Below the pieces are notes generated by a model. The model saw only the letters and a program-made list of their open reading frames with translations. It ran no database searches and was not told where the DNA came from. A program made the translations under genes and the position numbers. This document shows, piece after piece, positions 34,349 through 42,931 of a stretch of 64,000 nucleotides of DNA (position 1 is the first letter of the stretch; every line of letters starts with the position of its first letter). Location of the stretch: contig JAYQSQ010000001.1 of the NCBI GenBank assembly GCA_038146985.1, positions 372,001-436,000 of the forward strand. The letters are read 5' to 3'. Source of the stretch: JADHLJ01 sp038146985 (GTDB lineage: Bacteria > Pseudomonadota > Alphaproteobacteria > Thalassobaculales > Thalassobaculaceae).

Positions 34349-35779
34349 TTACCCCCCGATCCAACCCAAATCCGGCCGTCTCTGATGCCAGTCGGTGGCG
34401 GTCTCGAACGCGAGGGCGGCGCGGACCGCGAGGGCTTCATCGCGGGGTTTGGCGTGGATCATAAGGCCGATCGGCAGGCCCTTGGCGTCGAACCCGCAGG
34501 GCACCGAGATCGCGCAGAGACCAAGCAGGTTGCCGATTACCGTGTTCCGCGAGTAGCGGGCGTTCCAGTACTGATAGCTTTCCTCGTTCGCCTCGACCTC
34601 GGCGAGCGGGCGCGTGGTGCTGGGCGTGGTGGCGGAGAGAAAAACATCGATGTCGCGCAGCGCGTGCTCTGCCTCGTCGGCAAGCGCGGCTGTGGCGCGG
34701 CGGGCGCGCAGATAGTCGACGGCGGAGATCGAGCGGCCCTCGGCGAGCCGGAATTCGATGGTCGGGTCATAGGCCTCGAAGCCCGGCAGGCGCTCCTCAT
34801 GGGCGAGTGCCGCTTCGACGCTGCTGATCCGAAGGCGCGGATTGGCTTCCAACGCGCGGCGGGCCTCGGGCAGGGGCAAGCGCCGGACTTGCGCGCCGAG
34901 TCCGGCGAAGACCTCGGCCGCCGCCTCCACGGCGGCCGTGACGTCCGGGTCTTGATCATCGACGAACAGATCTTCGGCGACACCCACGCGCAAGCCTCCG
35001 GTGCCATTTTCCAGATCGGCAAGGAGGTCCTGGCGAACCGCATGCCGGGTCATCGGGTCGCGCGGGTCGGTGCCGTGCAGCGCCTGGTGCACCAGCGCGG
35101 CGCCGCGTGCCGAGAGGCAGAGCGGGCCGACGGAATCCAGGGTCTCGCTCAGCGGAAAGACTCCGGCGCGGCTGACCTGTGAGGCCGTGGGCTTGAGCCC
35201 AACCGTCCCGCAGAGCGCGGCGGGGATCCGCACGGAGCCGCCCGTGTCGGTCCCCAGCGCCATCGGCACGAGGCCGGCGGCGACCGCGACCGCCGAGCCG
35301 CTGCTGGAGCCGCCGGGTACGTGATGCTCCTTCGCCCAAGGGTTATGCGGGGTGCCTTGCGCCCGGTTCACCCCCGGGGCGCCGAGGGCGAACTGGACCG
35401 TGTTGGTCTTGCCCATCAGCACCATGCCGGCGCGGCGCAGACGCTCCACAACGGTGGCGTCCCGGTCCGGCACATTGTTCAGTAACCCGTTCGAGCCGGC
35501 GGTGGTCGGCAGGCCCGCGACGTCGATGATGTCCTTGGCGGCGAAGGGAATGCCGTGCAGCGGGCCGGCATCGGCGCCGGAAGAGAGCGCCAGTTCCGAT
35601 GCCTTTGCGGCTTCCAGCGCTCTTTCGCGCGGGATCAGCCGAAAGGCGTTGAGGGCAGGGTTCAGTGTCTCCGCCCGGTCCAGAAAATGCGCCATCAAGG
35701 TAACGGGAGAGAGCGTTCCGTCATGGATGCGGGCGGACAGGACCTCGATCGGTTGCCAATGTAAGTCGGTATCAGCCAT
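34349..35779 (-). CDS. Amidase signature family hydrolase
   Basis: The 476-residue protein has Lys82 in PFAAKDIIDVAG, GGSSSGS at 156-162 and nucleophile Ser182 in DTGGSVRIPAALCG, the full Ser-cisSer-Lys set. It is only distantly similar to the amidase at 5660, so it is a separate family member. It lies 22 bp after the MetX-like hydrolase gene, in the same direction. Substrate unknown; the family includes GatA, but this length and the absence of gatB/gatC neighbours argue against a role in tRNA amidation. Confidence 0.87.
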   Translation of the reverse strand: MADTDLHWQPIEVLSARIHDGTLSPVTLMAHFLDRAETLNPALNAFRLIPRERALEAAKASELALSSGADAGPLHGIPFAAKDIIDVAGLPTTAGSNGLLNNVPDRDATVVERLRRAGMVLMGKTNTVQFALGAPGVNRAQGTPHNPWAKEHHVPGGSSSGSAVAVAAGLVPMALGTDTGGSVRIPAALCGTVGLKPTASQVSRAGVFPLSETLDSVGPLCLSARGAALVHQALHGTDPRDPMTRHAVRQDLLADLENGTGGLRVGVAEDLFVDDQDPDVTAAVEAAAEVFAGLGAQVRRLPLPEARRALEANPRLRISSVEAALAHEERLPGFEAYDPTIEFRLAEGRSISAVDYLRARRATAALADEAEHALRDIDVFLSATTPSTTRPLAEVEANEESYQYWNARYSRNTVIGNLLGLCAISVPCGFDAKGLPIGLMIHAKPRDEALAVRAALAFETATDWHQRRPDLGWIGG

Positions 35780-35801
35780 ATCGTGTCTCCCGCGTGATCT
35801 C

Positions 35802-36815
35802 TCAGTCGTTCAACAGATCATTCACCGCTTGGCGGATCACCACTTCGTCTGCTGGATTGAGGAGCGGATTGCCCGCCCGATGGCCCCAGTTCGAGACGAT
35901 CTCGCGCAGTTCGGCATTGGGCATCTTGGCTGTCTCGGCGGCGCTGTCGTGGGTGGTGAAATAGAGATCCGTCGAGGACGGCATGATGATCGAGCGGGCG
36001 GTGATCGCGCCGAGCGCCCTGTCGAGATCGCCGTTATGGATCGGATTGTCGCTGATATCGGAGCGGGCCCAGGTATCGATGCTGCCGATCAGATCGTCGC
36101 CGTGACGGCGCAGGAAGTTGCCTTCCCAGCCTCGCACCAGCCAATCCTCGAGCGAGGAGAAACCGACATCGGTCCAGACCTTCTCGCGGTAGAAGGCCTG
36201 GCTCATCGCCCAGCCGGCATAGACCCGCCCGAAGGCGCGCAAGCCGGTGACCGGCCGGTCGCGGAAGTAGGAGCCGGTCCAGGCCGCGTCCGTGGTGAGC
36301 GTCGCGCGGATGCCTTCGAGAAACACCTTGTTGTGTTCGGAGGTGCGGGCGCTGGTGCAGAGCGCGCAGATCCGGGCGACGCGTTCGGGAAAGATCGCGC
36401 CCCAATGCAGCGCCTGCTGGCCGCCCATGGACCAGCCATAGACCATCGCCAGCTTCTCGACCCCGAAAACCTCCTCGACCAGACGCTTCTGGGCTTGGAC
36501 GTTGTCCCACTGGGTAAAGATTGGAAAGCGCCCGTGGTTCAGCGGCTCCGGCAGGTTGCTGGGGCTGGTTGAAAGGCCGTTGGTGAACATGTTCGGGATC
36601 ACGATGAACCAGCGCGTCGGGTCCAGGATCCGGTCCTTGCCGATCAGCCATTGAATGTCCGTGTGATGCGCTCCGTAGGAGGTCGGGTAGAGGATCATGT
36701 TGGAGCGGTCGGGCGCCAGGCTGCCGTAGGTCTTGTAGGCGATCTGCAGGTTCGGGACGGTCTTGCCGAGTTGCAGGGCCGTGGGACCAAGGTCGAAGAT
36801 GTCATAATCCGGCAT
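35802..36815 (-). CDS. MetX-like alpha/beta hydrolase (homoserine acetyltransferase family)
   Basis: The 337-residue protein has the nucleophile elbow GWSMGG with Ser129, an acid in SSTDLYFT, and a histidine in SNWGHRAGNP, in the order seen in MetX-type acyltransferases and their hydrolase relatives. It is shorter than typical MetX and sits with an amidase and an MFS transporter, not methionine genes, so a hydrolase with catabolic role is more likely than homoserine acetylation. GGGAGTG lies about 8 bases before the ATG at 36815; the longer open frame upstream overlaps the MFS gene and is rejected. Confidence 0.82.
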   Translation of the reverse strand: MPDYDIFDLGPTALQLGKTVPNLQIAYKTYGSLAPDRSNMILYPTSYGAHHTDIQWLIGKDRILDPTRWFIVIPNMFTNGLSTSPSNLPEPLNHGRFPIFTQWDNVQAQKRLVEEVFGVEKLAMVYGWSMGGQQALHWGAIFPERVARICALCTSARTSEHNKVFLEGIRATLTTDAAWTGSYFRDRPVTGLRAFGRVYAGWAMSQAFYREKVWTDVGFSSLEDWLVRGWEGNFLRRHGDDLIGSIDTWARSDISDNPIHNGDLDRALGAITARSIIMPSSTDLYFTTHDSAAETAKMPNAELREIVSNWGHRAGNPLLNPADEVVIRQAVNDLLND

Positions 36816-37058
36816 CGCGCACTCCCATCGGTGTGGACATCCGAACTCTACCGGCTCGGCGCGGCGGGTCATCAAAAAACATTGGCCGTTCCGGGCGTGT
36901 CCTTTCGGCGGTTTCATCCGGGCTGTGATCGATGGCGCGCGGGGCATGGGAAGCTCGGCAAGGTGCCTCCCGCCGTGGGGTCGAATAGCGTAGGAAACCG
37001 CGTGAAGGGGCCGCTTCGCCAATGGAGACGGCCCGACCGACGGAGGCCGGTGTCCGCG

Positions 37059-38264
37059 ATGCGCGACCTGTTGCAATCCAAGATCCCGGTCGCGCTGCCG
37101 ACCATGCTTGCAGTCCAGTCCTTCGGAATGATGTGCAGCTACGCCTCGGCGGTCGTCGCGGTCCAGGCATCGGCCGATCTCGGGGTGCCGGCGACGAGTG
37201 TCGGGATCTACACCGCCGTCATGTATGTCCTCGGCATGATCTCGGGTCTGGCCTCGGGCGGGCTGCTGTCGCGATACGGGTCCGTCAGGGTCTGCCAGGC
37301 GGCGCTGCTGGCCTGTGCCGCCGCCTTGCTGCTGGCCGGTCTGGTTCCGGTCTGGCCGGTGGCGCTGCTGGCCGGCGCGTTGATCGGCTTCGCGCTCGGC
37401 ACCGTGAATCCGGCGGGCTCGCGGGTGCTGGCTCGGCACTCGCCGCCGCGCTGGCAGCCTTTGGTCTTTTCCGTCAAGCAGACCAGCACGCCGCTCGGCG
37501 GCATGCTTGCCGGGCTTCTGCTGCCGCCGCTGATGGCGCTCTACGACTGGCGTGCGGCGGTGATGTTGGCGGCGGCGATTCCTCTGCTGGCGGCGCTGGC
37601 GGCTCAGCCGGTGAGGGCGGGTCTCGACGACGACCGCGACGCCGGTTTCGCCATTCGGCTCTCCGGGCTGACGGAGTCGCTGCGCGTGGTGTGGGAAAGC
37701 CGGCCGTTGTTGATGCTGGCGCTTGCCGGCGGCCTTTATACCTTCGTGCAGATGGGGGTTCTGACCTTCATCGTCGTGTATCTCGAGGAGGAGCACGGAC
37801 TCGGGACCGAGATGGCGGGCGGGGTCTTCGCGATCATCCATGCGACCGCGATCCCCGGTCGGATTTTCTGGGGCATGATCGCGGGCCGGCGCCTCACCGC
37901 CTGGGTGCTGCTCGGGCTGATCGGCATTCTGATGGCGGTCAGCATCGTCTCCATCAGCTTCTTCACCCCCGCCTTACCGTTCTGGCAGGTCGCCTTGGTC
38001 GCGGCCCTGCTCGGTATCAGCACCAACGGGGTGCTTGGGCTCTGGTTTTCGGAATTCGCCCGTCTGGCGCCGCCGGGCAAGGTCGCCGATGCCGCCGGCG
38101 GGGGCCAGTTCTACCTCTATCTTGGAATCACCACCGGCCCGCCGGTTTTCGGGGCGATCGTGGTCCATGGCGGCGGCTATTCGACGGCATTCTACACGAT
38201 CGCTGCGTTGGCCCTGCTAACCGGCCTATACCTGCTGGCAACCTGGCGGCAGGGGCGCTCCTAG
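37059..38264 (+). CDS. MFS transporter
   Basis: The 401-residue protein consists almost entirely of hydrophobic helices, about 12 membrane segments, with the short cytoplasmic loop near RYGSVR between helices 2 and 3 typical of the major facilitator superfamily. Family members import or export small metabolites by proton exchange in the inner membrane. ATG 37059 follows GGAGG by 12 bases; a GTG nine bases earlier is an alternative. It is divergent from the MetX-like/amidase operon, which suggests a common substrate. Confidence 0.87.
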   Translation: MRDLLQSKIPVALPTMLAVQSFGMMCSYASAVVAVQASADLGVPATSVGIYTAVMYVLGMISGLASGGLLSRYGSVRVCQAALLACAAALLLAGLVPVWPVALLAGALIGFALGTVNPAGSRVLARHSPPRWQPLVFSVKQTSTPLGGMLAGLLLPPLMALYDWRAAVMLAAAIPLLAALAAQPVRAGLDDDRDAGFAIRLSGLTESLRVVWESRPLLMLALAGGLYTFVQMGVLTFIVVYLEEEHGLGTEMAGGVFAIIHATAIPGRIFWGMIAGRRLTAWVLLGLIGILMAVSIVSISFFTPALPFWQVALVAALLGISTNGVLGLWFSEFARLAPPGKVADAAGGGQFYLYLGITTGPPVFGAIVVHGGGYSTAFYTIAALALLTGLYLLATWRQGRS

Positions 38265-38333
38265 CGCTCTTGCCCTTGCATGACCGGCCACGCTGGGCCA
38301 AAACCCCCACCGCCTCTTTCAAGGGAAATCCAA

Positions 38334-39326
38334 ATGCGTGCAGTCGTCTGCCGGGAGTTCGGCCACTATCGCAACCTGTCCGTCGAGTCCGTCGAGGCGC
38401 CGACGCCCGGGCACAACGAGGTCGCGATCGACGTCAAGGCGACGGCGGTCAGTTTCGCTAATATCCTGCAGATCGCCGGCAAGCATCAGAACCGCGCAAC
38501 CCCGCCCTTCATCCCGGGCACCGAAGTCTGCGGCATCGTCGCGGCGGTGGGAGAAAAGGTAACCGGAATCAGGCCGGGGGACCGGGTCGTGGCCTCGGCG
38601 ACCAATGGCGGCCTGGCGGAACGGGCGGTGGCGCGAGATGATCTTACCTTCGTGATGCCGGACGGGTTGAGCTTCGCCGAGGGCACGGTGTTTCCCTCGA
38701 TCCTGGCGACGGCCTATGTGGGCGTGGTCTTCGAGGGGCGCCTTGAGGCGGGCGAGACCCTGCTGGTGCACGGGGCTGCCGGAGCAACGGGACAGGCCGC
38801 GGTGCAGATCGGACGGGCTCTCGGAGCGACGGTCATCGCCTGTGCCAGCACCGAGGAGAAACGCGCCGCCGCGATCGAGGCCGGTGCCGATCACGCGCTT
38901 GCTTCGGACGATTTCCGCGACCGGGTGCTGGAGCTGACCGGCGGGCGCGGCGCCGATGTGATCTTCGATCCGGTGGGCGGCGCGGTGTTCGATCAGTCCC
39001 TGCGCTGTATCGCGCCCGAGGGGCGGCTGCTGGTGATCGGTTTCGCCTCGGGAGAAATTCCCAAGGTTCCGGCCAATATCGCCCTGGTCAAGAACATCGC
39101 CGTGGTCGGGGTCTATTGGGGCTACTACATGGGCTGGGCCAAACAGCCGCCGAGCGCGCGGGCAAGGCGCAGGCTGGCCGAGTGTTTCGCCGATCTGTTC
39201 CGCCTGTACGAGGCCGGTAAGATCAAGCCGCTGGTGCACGCCACGTTCCCATTGGAGCAGTTCGCCGATGCCCTGGACATCGTCGAGAGCCGCCGCGCAA
39301 TGGGCAAGGTGGTGCTGGTGACTTAA
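38334..39326 (+). CDS. NADPH:quinone oxidoreductase / MDR-family protein
   Basis: The 330-residue protein is a medium-chain dehydrogenase/reductase without zinc ligands, with the nucleotide motif GAAGATGQAAVQIGRALGA at about 148-166 and GGRGADVIFDPVGG. This is the quinone-oxidoreductase branch, which uses NADPH to reduce quinones or enones. AAGGGA lies 8 bases upstream of the ATG. Its stop overlaps, on the opposite strand, the stop of the solute-binding-protein homologue by four bases. Confidence 0.87.
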   Translation: MRAVVCREFGHYRNLSVESVEAPTPGHNEVAIDVKATAVSFANILQIAGKHQNRATPPFIPGTEVCGIVAAVGEKVTGIRPGDRVVASATNGGLAERAVARDDLTFVMPDGLSFAEGTVFPSILATAYVGVVFEGRLEAGETLLVHGAAGATGQAAVQIGRALGATVIACASTEEKRAAAIEAGADHALASDDFRDRVLELTGGRGADVIFDPVGGAVFDQSLRCIAPEGRLLVIGFASGEIPKVPANIALVKNIAVVGVYWGYYMGWAKQPPSARARRRLAECFADLFRLYEAGKIKPLVHATFPLEQFADALDIVESRRAMGKVVLVT

Positions 39327-40765
39327 CCCAGCTTCGGCAGGCCCGCGATATCGAGAATGCCGTCGGCACGGGGCCGCCAGGTTGGATGATCCCCCGCAAG
39401 GCCGATCCAGCGCGTGTGGTTATAGAGGGTCAGCCAGGCCGGATCCTCCAGCAGGATCTCGTAACAATGCCGGTAGAGCTTTTCGCGCGCCAGCGGGGCT
39501 GTCGTGATCCTGGCGGTATCGATCAGCGCTTCGATTTCCGGATTGCGGTAGCCTTGCCACCAGGCGCCGGCGACGCGGCTGTCGATCTTCTCCCGCAACA
39601 CGCGGTACGTGCTCATCGGGCTGGAATCGAACAGGCACAGATCGTGGATCGCCTTGGCGCGGACCTGTTCGGCATAGGCGACGCGGTCCTCGACCAGAAG
39701 GACGTCCAGTGTCACCCCGATTTCGGCCAACTGCCGCGACAGCGCGGCGGTCAAGGCTTCGGCCTCGTCGGGCAGTCGCGTCGGGCAATCCACGGTGAGG
39801 ATCAATCCCTCGCCGTGTCCGGCTTCGGCAAGCAGGCGTCGTGCCGATTCCAGGTCCGGCTTTTCGGGTTCGCTTTGGGGAGGGCTGCCGAAATGCGCGG
39901 GGCTTATGAAACCGGCAAGGGGCTGGCCGCCGCCGTCCAGAACGTCGTCGATCAGCGCATCGCGATCGACCGCGAGATTGACGGCGCGTCGAACCCGGGG
40001 ATCACGGAAGGGCCCTTTCGTTGTGTTCAGAAGGTAAATGATCGCTGTCGGGTCGATATGGCGGCAGATAGTGAAGCCAGGGGCCTTGGCAAGCTCTTCT
40101 GCCTCACCCGGACCGAGCCGGGCCGCAATGGCACAGGAACCCGATAACAGGGCCGTCAGCCGGCGTGTCGCATCGCTCTCCTGGCGGCAGATGATCTCGG
40201 GATTGCCCGGGACATGGCCCCACCAATCGGGGTTGGAGGCGAGCTTGATTTCCTGGCCCTGTTCCAGCTTCTCGATCCGGTACGCCCCCGATCCGAACGG
40301 GGCGGTCTTGAAGCCCGCGGTGTCGGCCGCGTGGGGCGGCAGCGCATATCCGGAAACCAGCACATCGAGCAGATCGGCCATCGGCTCGGTCAGGGTAATA
40401 CGGAGCGTCACTTTATCCTCGGCGACGATCTCCGCGCCGCCCAGATACTGGCCCCAGACCGCCGGCGCACCGAGGGTGGCGCCGACATCCGGGCGCTTCA
40501 TCCGCTCGATCGAAAACCGCATCGCCTCGGCATCCAGCGGCGCACCGTCGTGGAATCTCAGATCAGGGCGCAACGTGAACCACCAGGTCCGTGCATCCTC
40601 CGAGACCCTCCAGGACTCGGCAACCGCCGGCTCGAACCGGCCATCGCCGCCGCGCCGGACCAGGGGATCGAACACCGCCTCGAGCAGCGCCAGGGTATCG
40701 GCGTTGTCGGTGCAGTCCTGCGGATCGGGCAGCTGAACGCGGGCTTGCAGGAGGGTGATGGGCAT
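39323..40765 (-). CDS. ABC transporter substrate-binding protein family 5 homologue, no signal peptide seen
   Basis: The 480-residue protein has the family 5 (peptide/nickel/oligopeptide) pattern: ALLEAVFDPLVRR, ESWRVSEDARTWWFTLRPD and LRFHDGAPLDAEAMRFSIERM, which is very typical. The N-terminus MPITLLQARVQLPDP has no hydrophobic signal core, and extending to an ATG at 40798 adds only basic residues. No permease or ATPase gene is nearby. It may be a cytoplasmic ligand-binding or sensory relative, or its leader may be lost. Family assignment is firm; role is not. Confidence 0.8.
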   Translation of the reverse strand: MPITLLQARVQLPDPQDCTDNADTLALLEAVFDPLVRRGGDGRFEPAVAESWRVSEDARTWWFTLRPDLRFHDGAPLDAEAMRFSIERMKRPDVGATLGAPAVWGQYLGGAEIVAEDKVTLRITLTEPMADLLDVLVSGYALPPHAADTAGFKTAPFGSGAYRIEKLEQGQEIKLASNPDWWGHVPGNPEIICRQESDATRRLTALLSGSCAIAARLGPGEAEELAKAPGFTICRHIDPTAIIYLLNTTKGPFRDPRVRRAVNLAVDRDALIDDVLDGGGQPLAGFISPAHFGSPPQSEPEKPDLESARRLLAEAGHGEGLILTVDCPTRLPDEAEALTAALSRQLAEIGVTLDVLLVEDRVAYAEQVRAKAIHDLCLFDSSPMSTYRVLREKIDSRVAGAWWQGYRNPEIEALIDTARITTAPLAREKLYRHCYEILLEDPAWLTLYNHTRWIGLAGDHPTWRPRADGILDIAGLPKLG

Positions 40766-41270
40766 GTGCGGTCTCTGGTTTCGACGACATGACGGCATGA
40801 TTTATCCGATTATACCCACGAACACCGCGCGAATACCCCAACCCGCATCCCCGACGAAAGTCGGGGCCGACGCCTGAAGCCCGTCAGCGTGATGGATAGC
40901 TGAACACGGCCCGGAGATTCAAAAAGTGATTCGCCAGCCGTCCCATGCCACCGCCTCAGGCGTCGGCCCCGGCCTGCGCCGGGGATAAGGAAAATCTATC
41001 TCGAAAGGTCAAAGATTGGTTGGAATCTCAGCAGATCGCCCGTGATGTGTTCCTTCACGCCAAGATGTGTGAAAACCGTATGGCCAAGGCTGGAGGGACG
41101 GCGAAGAAGGGGATTTGTGGGGCCAAAAGTTCTTCGTGAGGCAAGCGGTCTCTACTCCAAAACCACGAACCTTCAACAATCCGAATTGTGGAAGGGTCCG
41201 GGCTTGTCATTCCGGCGCAGGCTATCGGACTATGGCTCCTCGCGCCGAGCAGTCAGGAGTTCCCCCGATC
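40766..41270. other. Divergent half-kilobase gap with repeat units, no gene seen
   Basis: This gap between the solute-binding homologue and the first GMC oxidoreductase holds the paired repeat R5 at 40847-40986. From about 40990 to 41160 it is AT-richer than the flanks. A short open frame here (40945-41139) runs through the repeat and matches nothing I recognise. Promoters for both flanking genes should be here. Confidence 0.55.
40847..40986. repeat. Paired inverted repeat, R5 (best copy of the hairpin-CCGACGCCTGA type)
   Basis: Left unit: hairpin CCCCGAC/GTCGGGG with loop GAAA (40849-40866) then CCGACGCCTGA (40867-40877). Right unit in opposite orientation: TCAGGCGTCGG (40956-40966), an exact complement, then hairpin CCCCGGC/GCCGGGG (40967-40984). 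The hairpin stems differ between units while each stays fully paired, a sign of selection on folding. Confidence 0.9.
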
Positions 41271-42902
41271 ATGTCCAGCGAAACCTACGACTACATCGTC
41301 GTCGGGGCCGGTTCCGCCGGTGCGGCGGTGGCCGGCCGGCTGAGCGAGAGCGGCGCCTACAAGGTGCTTTGCCTGGAGGCGGGGGTCGAGGGGTCAAACT
41401 TTTTCTGGTCGCGTGTGCCGGTCGGCATCGCCAAGCTGATCGACAATCCCGCCGTCAACTGGTGCTACAGCTCCGAGCCCGACGAGGGCAGCGGCGGACG
41501 GCGCATCGAAGTGCCGAGAGGCCGGATGCTGGGCGGGTCCAGTTCGATCAACGGCATGGTCTTCGTGCGCGGTCAGGCCCAGGACTATGACCACTGGGCC
41601 CAGCTCGGCAACCGGGGATGGAGCTATCAGGACGTCCTGCCGGTCTTCAAGAAGATGGAATCCTACGAGGGCGGTTCGGACGAGTTCCGGGGGCGCGGCG
41701 GGCCGCTCAAGGTCACCGATAGCAAGCGTGGCCAGGTTCCGCTTCTGGAGAAGATGATCGAGGCGGCGGGCAATATCGGCCTCAAATACAACGCCGACTA
41801 CAATGCCGAGACCCAAGAGGGGATCGGCATGTCCCAGGTGACGATCAACAAGGGAAGGCGGATGAGCACGGCCTATTGCTATCTCGATCCGGCCCGCAAC
41901 CGCCCGAACCTCAGGATCCAGACCGGCGCGATGACCGAGACCTTGATCCTTGAGGGCAAGCGCTGTGTCGGCGTGCGCTACTCGGTCGGCGGCGAGAAGC
42001 GCGAGGCGCGCGCGACCCGAGAGGTCGTGGTCAGCGGTGGATCGATCAACTCGCCCAAACTGCTGGAGCTTTCGGGCATCGGCCAGCCGGAGCTTCTTGC
42101 GCGCCACGGAATTGAATGCGTCCATGAACTGCCGGGCGTGGGCGAGAATCTGCGAGACCATTACTCGCCCCGGGTGAAGTTCGCGATCACCGCGCCGAAC
42201 GCGACCTTCAACGACAATGCCCGCGGCTGGCGGCTGGTGCGCGAGGCGATGAAATACGCGTTCTTCCGGACCGGCTTCCTCGCCTCCACCTCCGTGCCGA
42301 TCCGGATGTACTTCCGCACCCGCGAGGGGCTGGAGACGCCGGACGCGACGATCTCGGTGCTGCCGTTCCTCTACGAAATGGTCGGGCGCGAAAGGCGGAT
42401 CGCCAAGCGGGCGGGCATCACCATGAACATCAATGTCCTGCGATCAGAGAGCATTGGCGACATCCATATCAAGTCCGCCGATCCCGCCGAGCCTCCGGCG
42501 ATCCGGTTCAATTTCCTGTCGGCCCAGCACGACCGGGATGGCCTGCTCGCCGCCATGCGCAAGGGCCGCGAGCTGATGGCGACCCCTCCGCTCAAAGACA
42601 TGGTGGGCGAGGAGATCGCGCCCGGCATCGACAAGCAGACCGATGCCGAGCTCCTGGAATGGGTGCGCAACAATGCCGAGACCACCTATCACCCGATCGG
42701 CACCTGCAAGATGGGCCAGGACCCGATGGCCGTGGTCGACAACCAACTTCGCGTGCACGGCATCGAGGGGCTGCGTGTCGCCGATGCCTCGATCATGCCG
42801 ACCTTGACCTCGGGCAACACCAATGCACCCTCGATCATGATCGGCGAAAAATGTGCCGAGATGGTTCTGGCGGCGGCACAGGAACAGGCGAAGGCCGCGT
42901 GA
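41271..42902 (+). CDS. GMC family oxidoreductase (choline-dehydrogenase-like)
   Basis: The 543-residue FAD flavoprotein has GAGSAG at 12-17, the GMC signature GGSSSINGMVFVRGQ, and the C-terminal catalytic set His in TTYHPIGTC and Asn in SGNTNAPSIMIGEK. These enzymes oxidise primary alcohols. The next gene encodes a close paralogue. AGGAG lies 11 bases before the ATG at 41271; an in-frame ATG further upstream has no ribosome site. Confidence 0.92.
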   Translation: MSSETYDYIVVGAGSAGAAVAGRLSESGAYKVLCLEAGVEGSNFFWSRVPVGIAKLIDNPAVNWCYSSEPDEGSGGRRIEVPRGRMLGGSSSINGMVFVRGQAQDYDHWAQLGNRGWSYQDVLPVFKKMESYEGGSDEFRGRGGPLKVTDSKRGQVPLLEKMIEAAGNIGLKYNADYNAETQEGIGMSQVTINKGRRMSTAYCYLDPARNRPNLRIQTGAMTETLILEGKRCVGVRYSVGGEKREARATREVVVSGGSINSPKLLELSGIGQPELLARHGIECVHELPGVGENLRDHYSPRVKFAITAPNATFNDNARGWRLVREAMKYAFFRTGFLASTSVPIRMYFRTREGLETPDATISVLPFLYEMVGRERRIAKRAGITMNINVLRSESIGDIHIKSADPAEPPAIRFNFLSAQHDRDGLLAAMRKGRELMATPPLKDMVGEEIAPGIDKQTDAELLEWVRNNAETTYHPIGTCKMGQDPMAVVDNQLRVHGIEGLRVADASIMPTLTSGNTNAPSIMIGEKCAEMVLAAAQEQAKAA

Positions 42903-42931
42903 GTTAAGAAGGCGAACGGGAGAGTATCAAC

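Noticed and set aside
35802..36815. Homoserine O-acetyltransferase for methionine synthesis (metX)
   Set aside because: Fold and motifs match but the protein is short and the neighbours are an amidase and a transporter, so I named only the family.
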